The translations under genes and the position numbers were made by a program. A DNA stretch of 64,000 bases from Bombus terrestris. Its lineage: Eukaryota; Arthropoda; Insecta; Hymenoptera; Apidae. The first letter of the stretch is position 1. Every line of letters starts with the position of its first letter. The stretch is taken from contig NW_025963667.1 of the NCBI RefSeq assembly GCF_910591885.1, positions 1 to 64,000 on the forward strand. The letters run 5' to 3'. Below the pieces are notes generated by a model. The model did not search any database, was not told the origin of the DNA, and was given only the letters and a program-made list of their open reading frames with translations. Shown here one piece after another: positions 52,271 through 63,800 of the stretch.

Positions 52271-55200
52271 TGTCCAACGGTGTCCCACGTTGTCCCACGT
52301 TGTCCCACGTTGTCCCACGTTGTCCCACGTTGTCCCACGATGTCCCACGTTGTCCCACGTTGTCCCACGTTGTCCCACGTTGTCCCACGTTGTCCCACGT
52401 TGTCCCACGTTGTCCCACGTTGTCCCACGTTGTTCCATGGTTTCCCACGTTGTCCCACGTTGTCCCACGTTGTCCCACGGTGTCCAACGATGTCCAACGG
52501 TGTCCAACGGTGTCCAACGGTGTCCAACGGTGTCCCACGTTGTCCCACGTTGTCCCACGATGTCCCACGTTGTCCCACGTTGTCCCACGATGTCCCACGT
52601 TGTCCCACGTTGTCCCACGTTGTCCCACGATGTCCCACGTTGTCCCACGTTGTCCCACGTTGTCCCACGTTGTCCCACGATGTCCCACGTTGTCCCACGT
52701 TGTCCCACGTTGTCCCACGTTGTCCCACGGTGTCCAACGATGTCCAACGGTGTCCAACGGTGTCCCACGGTGTCCAACGGTGTCCCACGATGTCCCACGT
52801 TGTCCCACGTTGTCCCACGTTGTCCCACGATGTCCCACGTTGTCCCACGTTGTCCCACGTTGTCCCACGTTGTCCCACGATGTCCCACGTTGTCCCACGT
52901 TGTCCCACGTTGTCCCACGTTGTCCCACGGTGTCCAACGATGTCCAACGGTGTCCAACGGTGTCCCACGGTGTCCAACGGTGTCCCACGTTGTCCCACGT
53001 TGTCCCACGTTGTCCCACGTTGTCCCACGTTGTCCCACGATGTCCCACGTTGTCCCACGTTGTCCCACGGTGTCCAACGATGTCCAACGGTGTCCCACGG
53101 TGTCCAACGGTGTCCCACGTTGTCCCACGTTGTCCCACGTTGTCCCACGTTGTCCCACGTTGTCCCGCGATGTCCCACGTTGTCCCACGTTGTCCGACGT
53201 TGTCCCACGTTGTCCCACGTTGTCCCACGTTGTCCCACGGTGTCCAACGATGTCCAACGATGTCCAACGGTGTCCCACGTTGTCCCACGTTGTTCCATGG
53301 TTTCCCACGTTGTCCCACGTTGTCCCACGTTGTCCCACGGTGTCCAACGATGTCCAACGGTGTCCAACGGTGTCCAACGGTGTCCAACGGTGTCCCACGT
53401 TGTCCCACGTTGTCCCACGTTGTCCCACGTTGTCCCACGTTGTCCCACGTTGTCCCACGTTGTCCCACGTTGTCCCACGTTGTCCCACGATGTCCCACGT
53501 TGTCCCACGTTGTCCCACGTTGTCCCACGTTGTCCCACGATGTCCCACGTTGTCCCACGTTGTCCCACGTTGTCCCACGGTGTCCAACGATGTCCAACGG
53601 TGTCCAACGGTGTCCCACGGTGTCCAACGGTGTCCCACGTTGTCCCACGTTGTCCGACGTTGTCCCACGTTGTCCCACGTTGTCCCACGATGTCCCACGT
53701 TGTCCCACGTTGTCCCACGTTGTCCCACGTTGTCCCACGTTGTCCCACGTTGTCCCACGGTGTCCAACGATGTCCAACGGTGTCCAACGGTGTCCAACGG
53801 TGTCCAACGATGTCCAACGATGTCCAACGATGTCCAACGATGTCCAACGGTGTCCAACGGTGTCCCACGGTGTCCAACGGTGTCCCACGTTGTCCCACGT
53901 TGTCCCACGTTGTCCCACGTTGTCCCACGTTGTCCCACGTTGTCCCACGTTGTCCCACGTTGTCCCACGTTGTCCCACGTTGTCCCACGTTGTCCCACGT
54001 TGTCCCACGTTGTCCCACGTTGTCCCACGTTGTCCCACGGTGTCCAACGGTGTCCAACGATGTCCCACGTTGTCCCACGTTGTCCCACGTTGTCCCACGT
54101 TGTCCCACGATGTCCCAGGTTGTCCCACGTTGTCCCACGTTGTCCCACGTTGTCCCACGTTGTCCCACGTTGTCCCACGTTGTCCCACGTTGTCCCACGG
54201 TGTCCAACGATGTCCAACGGTGTCCAGCGATGTCCAACGGTGTCCCACGTTGTCCCACGTTTTCCCACGTTGTCCCACGTTGTCCCACGGTGTCCAACGA
54301 TGTCCAACGATGTCCAACGGTGTCCCACGTTGTTCCATGGTTTCCCACGTTGTCCCACGTTGTCCCACGTTGTCCCACGGTGTCCAACGATGTCCAACGG
54401 TGTCCAACGGTGTCCAACGGTGTCCAACGGTGTCCCACGTTGTCCCACGTTGTCCCACGTTGTCCGACGTTGTCCCACGTTGTCCCACGTTGTCCCACGT
54501 TGTCCCACGTTGTCCCACGTTGTCCCACGTTGTCCCACAGTGTCCAACGATGTCCAACGGTGTCCAGCGATGTCCAACGGTGTCCCACGTTGTCCCACGT
54601 TTTCCCACGTTGTCCCACGTTGTCCCACGGTGTCCAAAGATGTCCAACGATGTCCAACGGTGTCCCACGTTGTCCCACGTTGTTCCATGGTTTCCCACGT
54701 TGTCCCACGTTGTCCCACGTTGTCCCACGGTGTCCAACGATGTCCAACGATGTCCAACGATGTCCAACGGTGTCCCACGTTGTCCCACGTTGTTCCATGG
54801 TTTCCCACGTTGTCCCACGTTGTCCCACGTTGTCCCACGGTGTCCAACGATGTCCAACGGTGTCCAACGGTGTCCAACGGTGTCCAACGGTGTCCCACGT
54901 TGTCCCACGTTGTCCCACGTTGTCCCACGATGTCCCACGTTGTCCCACGTTGTCCCACGTTGTCCCACGATGTCCCACGTTGTCCCACGTTGTCCCACGT
55001 TGTCCCACGTTGTCCCACGATGTCCCACGTTGTCCCACGTTGTCCCACGTTGTCCCACGTTGTCCCACGGTGTCCAACGATGTCCAACGGTGTCCAACGG
55101 TGTCCCACGGTGTCCAACGGTGTCCCACGTTGTCCCACGTTGTCCCACGTTGTCCCACGTTGTCCCACGTTGTCCCACGATGTCCCACGTTGTCCCACGT

Positions 55201-55640
55201 TGTCCGACGTTGTCCCACGTTGTCCCACGTTGTCCCACGTTGTCCCACGGTGTCCAACGATGTCCAACGATGTCCAACGGTGTCCCACGTTGTCCCACGT
55301 TGTTCCATGGTTTCCCACGTTGTCCTACGTTGTCCCACGTTGTCCCACGGTGTCCAACGATGTCCAACGGTGTCCAACGGTGTCCAACGGTGTCCAACGG
55401 TGTCCCACGTTGTCCCACGTTGTCCCACGTTGTCCCACGTTGTCCCACGTTGTCCCACGTTGTCCCACGTTGTCCCACGGTGTCCAACGATGTCCAACGG
55501 TGTCCAACGGTGTCCCACGGTGTCCAACGGTGTCCCACGTTGTCCCACGTTGTCCCACGTTGTCCCACGTTGTCCCACGTTGTCCCACGCTGTCCCACGT
55601 TGTCCCACGTTGTCCCACGTTGTCCCACGTTGTCCCACGT

Positions 55641-56300
55641 TGTCCCACGGTGTCCAACGATGTCCAACGGTGTCCAACGGTGTCCAACGGTGTCCAACGA
55701 TGTCCAACGATGTCCAACGATGTCCAACGGTGTCCAACGATGTCCAACGATGTCCAACGGTGTCCCACGATGTCCAACGATGTCCAACGATGTCCAACGG
55801 TGTCCAACGATGTCCAACGGTGTCCAACGATGTCCAACGATGTCCAACGGTGTCCCACGATGTCCAACGATGTCCAACGATGTCCAACGGTGTCCAGCGG
55901 TGTCCCACGGTGTCCAACGGTGTCCCACGTTGTCCCACGTTGTCCCACGTTGTCCCACGTTGTCCCACGATGTCCCACGTTGTCCCACGTTGTCCCACGT
56001 TGTCCCACGTTGTCCCACGTTGTCCCACGGTGTCCAACGATGTCCAACGGTGTCCAACGGTGTCCAACGGTGTCCAACGATGTCCAACGATGTCCAACGA
56101 TGTCCAACGGTGTCCAACGATGTCCAACGATGTCCAACGGTGTCCCACGATGTCCAACGATGTCCAACGATGTCCAACGGTGTCCAACGATGTCCAACGG
56201 TGTCCAACGATGTCCAACGATGTCCAACGGTGTCCCACGATGTCCAACGATGTCCAACGATGTCCAACGGTGTCCAACGGTGTCCCACGGTGTCCAACGG
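55641..56300 (+). repeat. Paired U3/U4-rich blocks of R6
   Basis: Blocks 55641-55920 and 56021-56300, 380 bp apart, ccagcggtgt at 55891. Same order as the R4 and R5 pairs. Confidence 0.9.
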
Positions 56301-57842
56301 TGTCCCACGTTGTCCCACGTTGTCCCACGTTGTCCCACGTTGTCCCACGTTGTCCCACGTTGTCCCACGTTGTCCAACGATGTCCAAAGGTGTCCCACGT
56401 TGTCCCACGTTGTTCCATGGTTTCCCACGTTGTCCCACGTTGTCCCACGGTGTCCAGCGATGTCCAACGGTGTCCAACGGTGTCCAACGGTGTCCAACGG
56501 TGTCCCACGTTGTCCCACGTTGTGCCACGTTGTCCCACGGTGTCCAACGATGTCCAACGGTGTCCCACGTTGTCCCACGTTGTCCCACGTTGTCCCACGT
56601 TGTCCCACGTTGTCCCACGATGTCCCACGTTGTCCCACGTTGTCCCACGTTGTCCCACGTTGTCCCACGGTGTCCAACGATGTCCAACGGTGTCCAACGG
56701 TGTCCAACGGTGTCCAACGGTGTCCCAAGTTGTCCCACGTTGTCCCACGTTGTCCCACGGTGTCCAACGATGTCCAACGGTGTCCAACGGTGTCCAACGG
56801 TGTCCAACGGTGTCCCAAGTTGTCCCACGTTGTCCCACGTTGTCCCACGGTGTCCAACGATGTCCAACGGTGTCCCACGTTGTCCCACGGTGTCCAACGA
56901 TGTCCAACGGTGTCCCACGTTGTCCCACGTTGTCCCACGGTGTCCCACGGTGTCCAACGATGTCCAACGGTGTCCCACGTTGTCCCACGTTGTCCCACGA
57001 TGTCCCACGTTGTCCCACGTTGTCCCACGTTGTCCCACGTTGTCCCACGTGGTCCCACGTTGTCCCACGTTGTCCCACGGTGTCCAACGATGTCCAACGG
57101 TGTCCCACGTTGTCCAACGGTGTCCCACGTTGTCCCACGTTGTCCCACGTTGTCCCACGTTGTCCCACGATGTCCCACGTTGTCCCACGTTGTCCCACGT
57201 TGTCCCACGGTGTCCAACGATGTCCAACGGTGTCCCACGTTGTCCAACGGTGTCCCACGTGGTCCCACGTTGTTCCACGTTGTCCCACGTTGTCGCACGA
57301 TGTCCCACGTTGTCCCACGTTGTCCCACGTTGTCCCACGTTGTCCCACGATGTCCCACGTTGTCCCACGTTGTCCCACGTTGTCCCACGTTGTCCCACGT
57401 TGTCCCACGTTGTCCCACGTTGTCCCACGTTGTCCCACCTTGTCCCACGTTGTCCCACGTTGTCCCACGGTGTCCAACGGTGTCCAACGATGTCCCACGT
57501 TGTCCCACGTTGTCCCACGTTGTCCCACGTTGTCCCACGATGTCCCACGTTGTCCCACGTTGTCCCACGTTGTCCCACGTTGTCCCACGTTGTCCCACGT
57601 TGTCCCACGTTGTCCCACGTTGTCCCACGTTGTCCCACGTTGTCCCACGGTGTCCAACGATGTCCAACGGTGTCCAGCGATGTCCAACGGTGTCCCACGT
57701 TGTCCCACGTTGTCCCACGTTGTCCCACGGTGTCCAACGATGTCCAACGGTGTCCCACGTTGTCCCACGTTGTCCCACGTTGTCCCACGTTGTCCCACGA
57801 TGTCCAACGATGTCCAACGGTGTCCCACGTTGTCCCACGTTG

Positions 57843-60800
57843 TTCCATGGTTTCCCACGTTGTCCCACGGTGTCCCACGGTGTCCAACGATGTCCAACGG
57901 TGTCCCACGTTGTCCCACGTTGTCCCACGATGTCCCACGTTGTCCCACGTTGTCCCACGTTGTCCCACGTTGTCCCACGTTGTCCCACGTTGTCCCACGT
58001 GGTCCCACGTTGTCCCACGTTGTCCCACGGTGTCCAACGATGTCCAACGGTGTCCCACGTTGTCCAACGGTGTCCCACGTTGTCCCACGTTGTCCCACGT
58101 TGTCCCACGTTGTCCCACGATGTCCCACGTTGTCCCACGTTGTCCCACGTTGTCCCACGTTGTCCCACGTTGTCCCACGTTGTCCCACGTTGTCCCACGT
58201 TGTCCCACGTTGTCCCACGTTGTCCCACGTTGTCCCACGGTGTCCAACGATGTCCAACGGTGTCCAACGGTGTCCCACGGTGTCCAACGGTGTCCCACGT
58301 TGTCCCACGTTGTCCCACGTTGTCCCACGTTGTCCCACGTTGTCCCACGTTGTCCCACGTTGTCCAACGATGTCCAACGGTGTCCCACGTTGTCCCACGT
58401 TGTTCCATGGTTTCCCACGTTGTCCCACGTTGTCCCACGTTGTCCCACGGTGTCCAACGATGTCCAACGGTGTCCAACGGTGTCCAACGGTGTCCAACGG
58501 TGTCCCACGTTGTCCCACGTTGTCCCACGTTGTCCCACGTTGTCCCACGTTGTCCCACGTTGTCCCACGTTGTCCCACGTTGTCCCACGTTGTCCCACGG
58601 TGTCCAACGGTGTCCAACGATGTCCCACGTTGTCCCACGTTGTCCCACGTTGTCCCACATTGTCCCACGATGTCCCACGTTGTCCCACGTTGTCCCACGT
58701 TGTCCCACGTTGTCCCACGTTGTCCCACGTTGTCCCACGTTGTCCCACGGTGTCCAACGATGTCCAACGGTGTCCAGCGATGTCCAACGGTGTTCCACGT
58801 TGTCCCACGTTTTCCCACGTTGTCCCACGTTGTCCCACGGTGTCCAACGATGTCCAACGATGTCCAACGGTGTCCCACGTTGTCCCACGTTGTTCCATGG
58901 TTTCCCACGTTGTCCCACGTTGTCCCACGTTGTCCCACGGTGTCCAACGATGTCCAACGGTGTCCAACGGTGTCCAACGGTGTCCAACGGTGTCCCACGT
59001 TGTCCCACGTTGTCCCACGTTGTCCCACGATGTCCCACGTTGTCCCACGTTGTCCCACGTTGTCCCACGTTGTCCCACGATGTCCCACGTTGTCCCAAGT
59101 TGTCCCACGTTGTCCCACGTTGTCCAACGTTGTCCCACGTTGTCCCACGTTGTCCCACGTTGTCCCACGTTGTCCCACGTTGTCCCACGGTGTCCAACGA
59201 TGTCCAACGGTGTCCAACGGTGTCCCACGTTGTCCCACGTTGTCCCACGTTGTCCCACGTTGTCCCACGTTGTCCCACGTTGTCCAACGATGTCCAACGG
59301 TGTCCCACGTTGTCCCACGTTGTCCCACGTTGTCCCACGTTGTCCCACGTTGTCCCACGTTGTCCCACGTTGTCCCACGTTGTCCCACGTTGTCCCACGT
59401 TGTCCCACGTTGTCCCACGGTGTCCAACGGTGTCCAACGATGTCCCACGTTGTCCCACGTTGTCCCACGTTGTCCCACGTTGTCCCACGTTGTCCCACGA
59501 TGTCCCACGTTGTCCCACGTTGTCCCACGTTGTCCCACGTTGTCCCACGTTGTCCCACGTTGTCCCACGTTGTCCGACGTTGTCCCACGTTGTCCCACGT
59601 TGTCCCACGGTGTCCAACGATGTCCAACGGTGTCCAACGGTGTCCCACGGTGTCCAACGGTGTCCCACGATGTCCCACGTTGTCCCACGTTGTCCCACGT
59701 TGTCCCACGATGTCCCACGTTGTCCCACGTTGTCCCACGTTGTCCCACGTTGTCCCACGTTGTCCCACGTTGTCCCGCGATGTCCCACGTTGTCCCACGT
59801 TGTCCGACGTTGTCCCACGTTGTCCCACGTTGTCCCACGTTGTCCCACGGTGTCCAACGATGTCCAACGATGTCCAACGGTGTCCCACGTTGTCCCACGT
59901 TGTTCCATGGTTTCCCACGTTGTCCCACGTTGTCCCACGTTGTCCCACGGTGTCCAACGATGTCCAACGGTGTCCAACGGTGTCCAACGGTGTCCAACGG
60001 TGTCCCACGTTGTCCCACGTTGTCCCACGTTGTCCCACGTTGTCCCACGTTGTCCCACGATGTCCCACGTTGTCCCACGTTGTCCCACGTTGTCCCACGA
60101 TGTCCCACGTTGTCCCACGTTGTCCCACGTTGTCCCACGTTGTCCCACGATGTCCCACGTTGTCCCACGTTGTCCCACGTTGTCCCACGGTGTCCAACGA
60201 TGTCCAACGGTGTCCAACGGTGTCCCACGGTGTCCAACGGTGTCCCACGTTGTCCCACGTTGTCCCACGTTGTCCCACGTTGTCCCACGTTGTCCCACGA
60301 TGTCCCACGTTGTCCCACGTTGTCCCACGTTGTCCCACGTTGTCCCACGTTGTCTCACGTTGTCCCACGGTGTCCAACGATGTCCAACGGTGTCCAACGG
60401 TGTCCAACGGTGTCCAACGATGTCCAACGATGTCCAACGATGTCCAACGATGTCCAACGGTGTCCAACGGTGTCCCACGGTGTCCAACGGTGTCCCACGT
60501 TGTCCCACGTTGTCCCACGTTGTCCCACGTTGTCCCACGTTGTCCCACGTTGTCCCACGTTGTCCCACGTTGTCCCACGTTGTCCCACGTTGTCCCACGT
60601 TGTCCCACGTTGTCCCACGTTGTCCCACGTTGTCCCACGTTGTCCCACGTTGTCCCACGGTGTCCAACGATGTCCAACGGTGTCCAACGGTGTCCCACGG
60701 TGTCCAACGGTGTCCCACGTTGTCCCACGTTGTCCCACGTTGTCCCACGTTGTCCCACGTTGTCCCACGTTGTCCAACAATGTCCAACGGTGTCCCACGT

Positions 60801-63800
60801 TGTCCCACGTTGTTCCATGGTTTCCCACGTTGTCCCACGTTGTCCCACGTTGTCCCACGGTGTCCAACGATGTCCAACGATGTCCAACGGTGTCCCACGA
60901 TGTCCAACGATGTCCAACGATGTCCAACGGTGTCCAACGGTGTCCAACGGTGTCCCACGGTGTCCAACGATGTCCAACGATGTCCAACGGTGTCCAACGG
61001 TGTCCAACGGTGTCCCACGGTGTCCAACGGTGTCCCACGTTGTCCCACGTTGTCCCACGTTGTCCCACGTTGTCCCACGATGTCCCACGTTGTCCAACGG
61101 TGTCCAACGGTGTCCAACGATGTCCAACGATGTCCAACGGTGTCCCACGATGTCCAACGATGTCCAACGATGTCCAACGATGTCCAACGGTGTCCCACGT
61201 TGTCCCACGTTGTCCCACGTTGTCCCACGTTGTCCCACGTTGTCCCACGTTGTCCCACGGTGTCCAACGATGTCCAACGGTGTCCAACGGTGTCCCACGG
61301 TGTCCAACGGTGTCCCACGTTGTCCCACGTTGTCCCACGTTGTCCCACGTTGTCCCACGTTGTCCCACGTTGTCCCACGTTGTCCAACGATGCCCAACGG
61401 TGTCCCACGTTGTCCCACGTTGTTCCATGGTTTCCCACGTTGTCCCACGTTGTCCCACGTTGTCCCACGTTGTCCCACGTTGTCCGACGGTGTCCAACGA
61501 TGTCCAACGGTGTCCAGCGATGTCCAACGGTGTCCCACGTTGTCCCACGTTTTCCCACGTTGTCCCACGTTGTCCCACGGTGTCCAACGATGTCCAACGA
61601 TGTCCAACGGTGTCCCACGTTGTCCCACGTTGTTCCATGGTTTCCCACGTTGTCCCACGTTGTCCCACGTTGTCCCACGGTGTCCAACGATGTCCAACGG
61701 TGTCCAACGGTGTCCAACGGTGTCCAACGGTGTCCCACGTTGTCCCACGTTGTCCCACGTTGTCCCACGTTGTCCCACGTTGTCCCACGATGTCCCACGT
61801 TGACCCACGTTGTCCCACGTTGTCCCACGTTGTCCCACGTGGTCCCACGTTGTCCCACGTTGTCCCACGGTGTCCAACGATGTCCAACGGTGTCCCACGT
61901 TGTCCAACGGTGTCCCACGTTGTCCCACGTTGTCCCACGTTGTCCCACGTTGTCCCACGGTGTCCAACGATGTCCAACGATGTCCAACGGTGTCCCACGT
62001 TGTCCCACGTTGTTCCATGGTTTCCCACGTTGTCCCACGTTGTCCCACGTTGTCCCACGTGGTCCCACGTTGTCCCACGTTGTCCCACGGTGTCCAACGA
62101 TGTCCAACGGTGTCCCACGTTGTCCAACGGTGTCCCACGTTGTCCCACGTTGTCCCACGTGGTCCCACGTTGTCCCACGTTGTCCCACGGTGTCCAACGA
62201 TGTCCAACGGTGTCCCACGTTGTCCAACGGTGTCCCACGTTGTCCCACGTTGTCCCACGTTGTCCCACGTTGTCCCACGATGTCCCACGTTGTCCCACGT
62301 TGTCCCACGTTGTCCCACGTTGTCCCACGTTGTCCCACGTTGTCCCACGTTGTCCCACGTTGTCCCACGTTGTCCCACGGTGTCCAACGATGTCCAACGG
62401 TGTCCAACGGTGTCCCACGGTGTCCAACGGTGTCCCACGTTGTCCCACGTTGTCCCACGTTGTCCCACGTTGTCCCACGTTGTCCCACGTTGTCCCACGT
62501 TGTCCAACGATGTCCAACGGTGTCCCACGTTGTCCCACGTTGTTCCATGGTTTGCCACGTTGTCCCACGTTGTCCCACGTTGTCCCACGGTGTCCAACGA
62601 TGTCCAACGGTGTCCAACGGTGTCCAACGGTGTCCAACGGTGTCCCACGTTGTCCCACGTTGTCCCACGTTGTCCCACGGTGTCCAACGATGTCCAACGG
62701 TGTCCCACGTTGTCCCACGTTGTCCCACGTTGTCCCACGTTGTCCCACGTTGTCCCACGTTGTCCCACGTTGTCCCACGTTGTCCCACGTTGTCCCACGT
62801 TGTCCCACGTTGTCCCACGGTGTCCAACGGTGTCCAACGATGTCCCACGTTGTCCCACGTTGTCCCACGTTGTCCCACGTTGTCCCACGATGTCCCACGT
62901 TGTCCCACGTTGTCCCACGTTGTCCCACGTTGTCCCACGTTGTCCCACGTTGTCCCACGTTGTCCCACGTTGTCCCACGTTGTCCCACGATGTCCCACGT
63001 TGTCCCACGTTGTCCCACGTTGTCCCACGTTGTCCCACGATGTCCAACGGTGTCCAACGGTGTCCAACGGTGTCCAACGGTGTCCCACGTTGTCCCACGT
63101 TGTCCCACGTTGTCCCACGTTGTCCCACGTTGTCCCACGATGTCCCACGTTGTCCCACGTTGTCCCACGTTGTCCCACGTTGTCCCACGTTGTCCCACGG
63201 TGTCCAACGATGTCCAACGATGTCCAACGGTGTCCCACGTTGTCCCACGTTGTTCCATGGTTTCCCACGTTGTCCCACGTTGTCCCACGTTGTCCCACGG
63301 TGTCCAACGATGTCCAACGGTGTCCAACGGTGTCCAACGGTGTCCAACGGTGTCCCACGTTGTCCCACGGTGTCCAACGATGTCCAACGGTGTCCAACGG
63401 TGTCCAACGGTGTCCAACGGTGTCCCACGTTGTCCCACTTTGTCCCACGTTGTCCCACGTTGTCCCACGTTGTCCCACGATGTCCCACGTTGTCCCACGT
63501 TGTCCCACGTTGTCCCACGATGTCCCACGTTGTCCCACGTTGTGCCACGTTGTCCCACGTTGTCCCACGATGTCCCACGTTGTCCCACGTTGTCCCACGT
63601 TGTCCCACGTTGTCCCACGGTGTCCAACGATGTCCAACGGTGTCCAACGGTGTCCCACGGTGTCCAACGGTGTCCCACGTTGTCCCACGTTGTCCCACGT
63701 TGTCCCACGTTGTCCCACGTTGTCCCACGATGTCCCACGTTGTCCCACGTTGTCCCACGTTGTCCCACGTTGTCCCACGTTGTCCCACGTTGTCCCACGG

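Larger units (their letters stand above)
51513..57842 (+). repeat. Right-family HOR, copy R6 (6,330 bp)
   Basis: Markers: module 51513-52270; U6 at 52433, 53293, 54333, 54683, 54793, 55303 and 56413; cccgcga at 53161; paired U3/U4 blocks at 55641-56300; ccagcgg at 55891; ccaaagg at 56381; gtgccacg at 56521. The spacing from U6 52433 to 53293 (860 bp) equals that of R3 (35593 to 36453). Near 57-57.5 kb it carries additional U9 units (57051, 57261) and ccacgttgtc and cgcacg variants not seen in R4 or R5. Confidence 0.85.

Noticed and set aside
3342..63253. CENP-B box at the U6 units
   Set aside because: TTCCATGG and its flanks do not fit the known box consensus; only the idea of a marked unit is comparable.
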